Assembly: GCF_001999985.1 (NCBI RefSeq)
Contig: NZ_CP019645.1
Span: 558,001 to 622,000, forward strand
Reading direction: 5' to 3'
DNA from: Helicobacter bilis
GTDB lineage: Bacteria > Campylobacterota > Campylobacteria > Campylobacterales > Helicobacteraceae
Length of the DNA: 64,000 bases
Part shown: positions 63,837 to 64,000 of the stretch, one piece after another
How the letters are laid out: each line of letters opens with the position of its first letter
How positions within the stretch are numbered: the stretch's first letter is position 1
Program-made: the position numbers and the translations under genes
Notes under the pieces: model-generated
The model's database searches: none
What the model was told of the DNA's origin: nothing
The model's input: only the letters and a program-made list of their open reading frames with translations

Positions 63837-64000
63837 ATGAATAAAATTGTAGGTGTAGGTTTAGTTAAAGATTCTAACAAAATCACCATCTTTGCCAAAG
63901 ACAACAGCATTATAGATTCTAAGCATTTAGAAAAAGATTTGGGATTAGATTTTAACTTGCCTTGTGATGTGTATTTTTACTCTTTAGCACTTAGGGGTGG
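63837..64000 (+). CDS. PAAR-like adaptor, 5' part (cut by the window edge)
   Basis: ATG 63837 opens a frame that runs off the window. Its first ~55 residues (NKITIFAKDNSIIDSKHLEKDLGLDF, CDVYFYSLALRGG) match the adaptor piece at 40532-40858. It follows the helical-repeat gene just as the adaptor fragment at 51672 follows its paralogue, so the next cargo unit starts here. Confidence 0.6.
   Translation, partial: MNKIVGVGLVKDSNKITIFAKDNSIIDSKHLEKDLGLDFNLPCDVYFYSLALRG

Noticed and set aside
1-64000. tRNA or attachment site at an island border
   Set aside because: No cloverleaf-like sequence or matching direct repeats seen at 770, 23,000 or 29,660.

Overview
The window is AT-rich (roughly 30-33% G+C by eye). 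It looks like an accessory region of a Campylobacterota chromosome, most likely an enterohepatic Helicobacter. That assignment is inferred from codon style, from T6SS genes (Hcp, VgrG), and from a decayed integrative element whose ParA and N6-methylase/helicase resemble those of Helicobacter plasticity-zone elements. No tRNA, rRNA, CRISPR array or T6SS core gene (sheath, baseplate, membrane complex, ClpV) is visible, so this is an auxiliary cargo island and not the main T6SS locus.

Layout. (1) 1-797 (+): the tail of an unknown gene and the 5' fragment of a restriction-modification-type gene, cut near 770 where the island begins. (2) 22.9 kb down to 0.7 kb (-): hcp, a full vgrG, then cargo. 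The cargo includes two M23 peptidase effectors that share an L,D-transpeptidase-like domain, GH19 lysozyme/chitinase-like effectors with LprI-like periplasmic immunity proteins, a 490-aa effector with a membrane partner, a lipoprotein, and a glycine-zipper effector. Two displaced 3' ends of vgrG lie between cargo blocks, and several toxin C-termini survive as orphan cassettes. (3) 23.1-29.66 kb (+): a decayed integrative element with small broken ORFs, a lipoprotein remnant, an intact Fic gene, parA with a TGA stop, a small DNA-binding-type protein, and a methylase/helicase pseudogene with at least seven lesions. It ends abruptly at about 29,660 inside a T6SS effector fragment. (4) 29.66-38.2 kb (+): a tandem array of [putative immunity gene - 5' stub of a lipase effector] cassettes ending in an intact lipase (36304-38169). 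(5) 38.2-52.2 kb (+): PAAR-like adaptors in truncated, split and fused forms, a second lipase with a frameshift, a 1230-aa putative effector and a 422-aa partner. (6) 52.2-56.7 kb (+): a second cassette array built on an unrelated Cys/His hydrolase effector, ending in its intact copy. (7) 56.7-64 kb (+): PAAR-like adaptor, 1223-aa paralogue, small membrane protein, 578-aa helical-repeat protein and the start of another adaptor.

How it works together (inference). Hcp, VgrG and the PAAR-like adaptors would form the secreted tube tip and carry toxins aimed at peptidoglycan (M23, GH19), lipids (lipases) or unknown targets. Membrane, lipoprotein and periplasmic partners would protect the producer. 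The main novelty is the cassette arrays. In two unrelated effector families, and in a shorter third case, immunity-type genes are kept in series. Each is coupled to a truncated effector 5' stub that lacks the catalytic nucleophile, and the intact effector comes last. The minus-strand GH19 block shows the mirror arrangement: toxin C-termini without a front half, each followed by its immunity gene. A 7-mer, AGATTCT/AGAATCT, is strongly over-represented and sits exactly where most stubs diverge from the intact genes.
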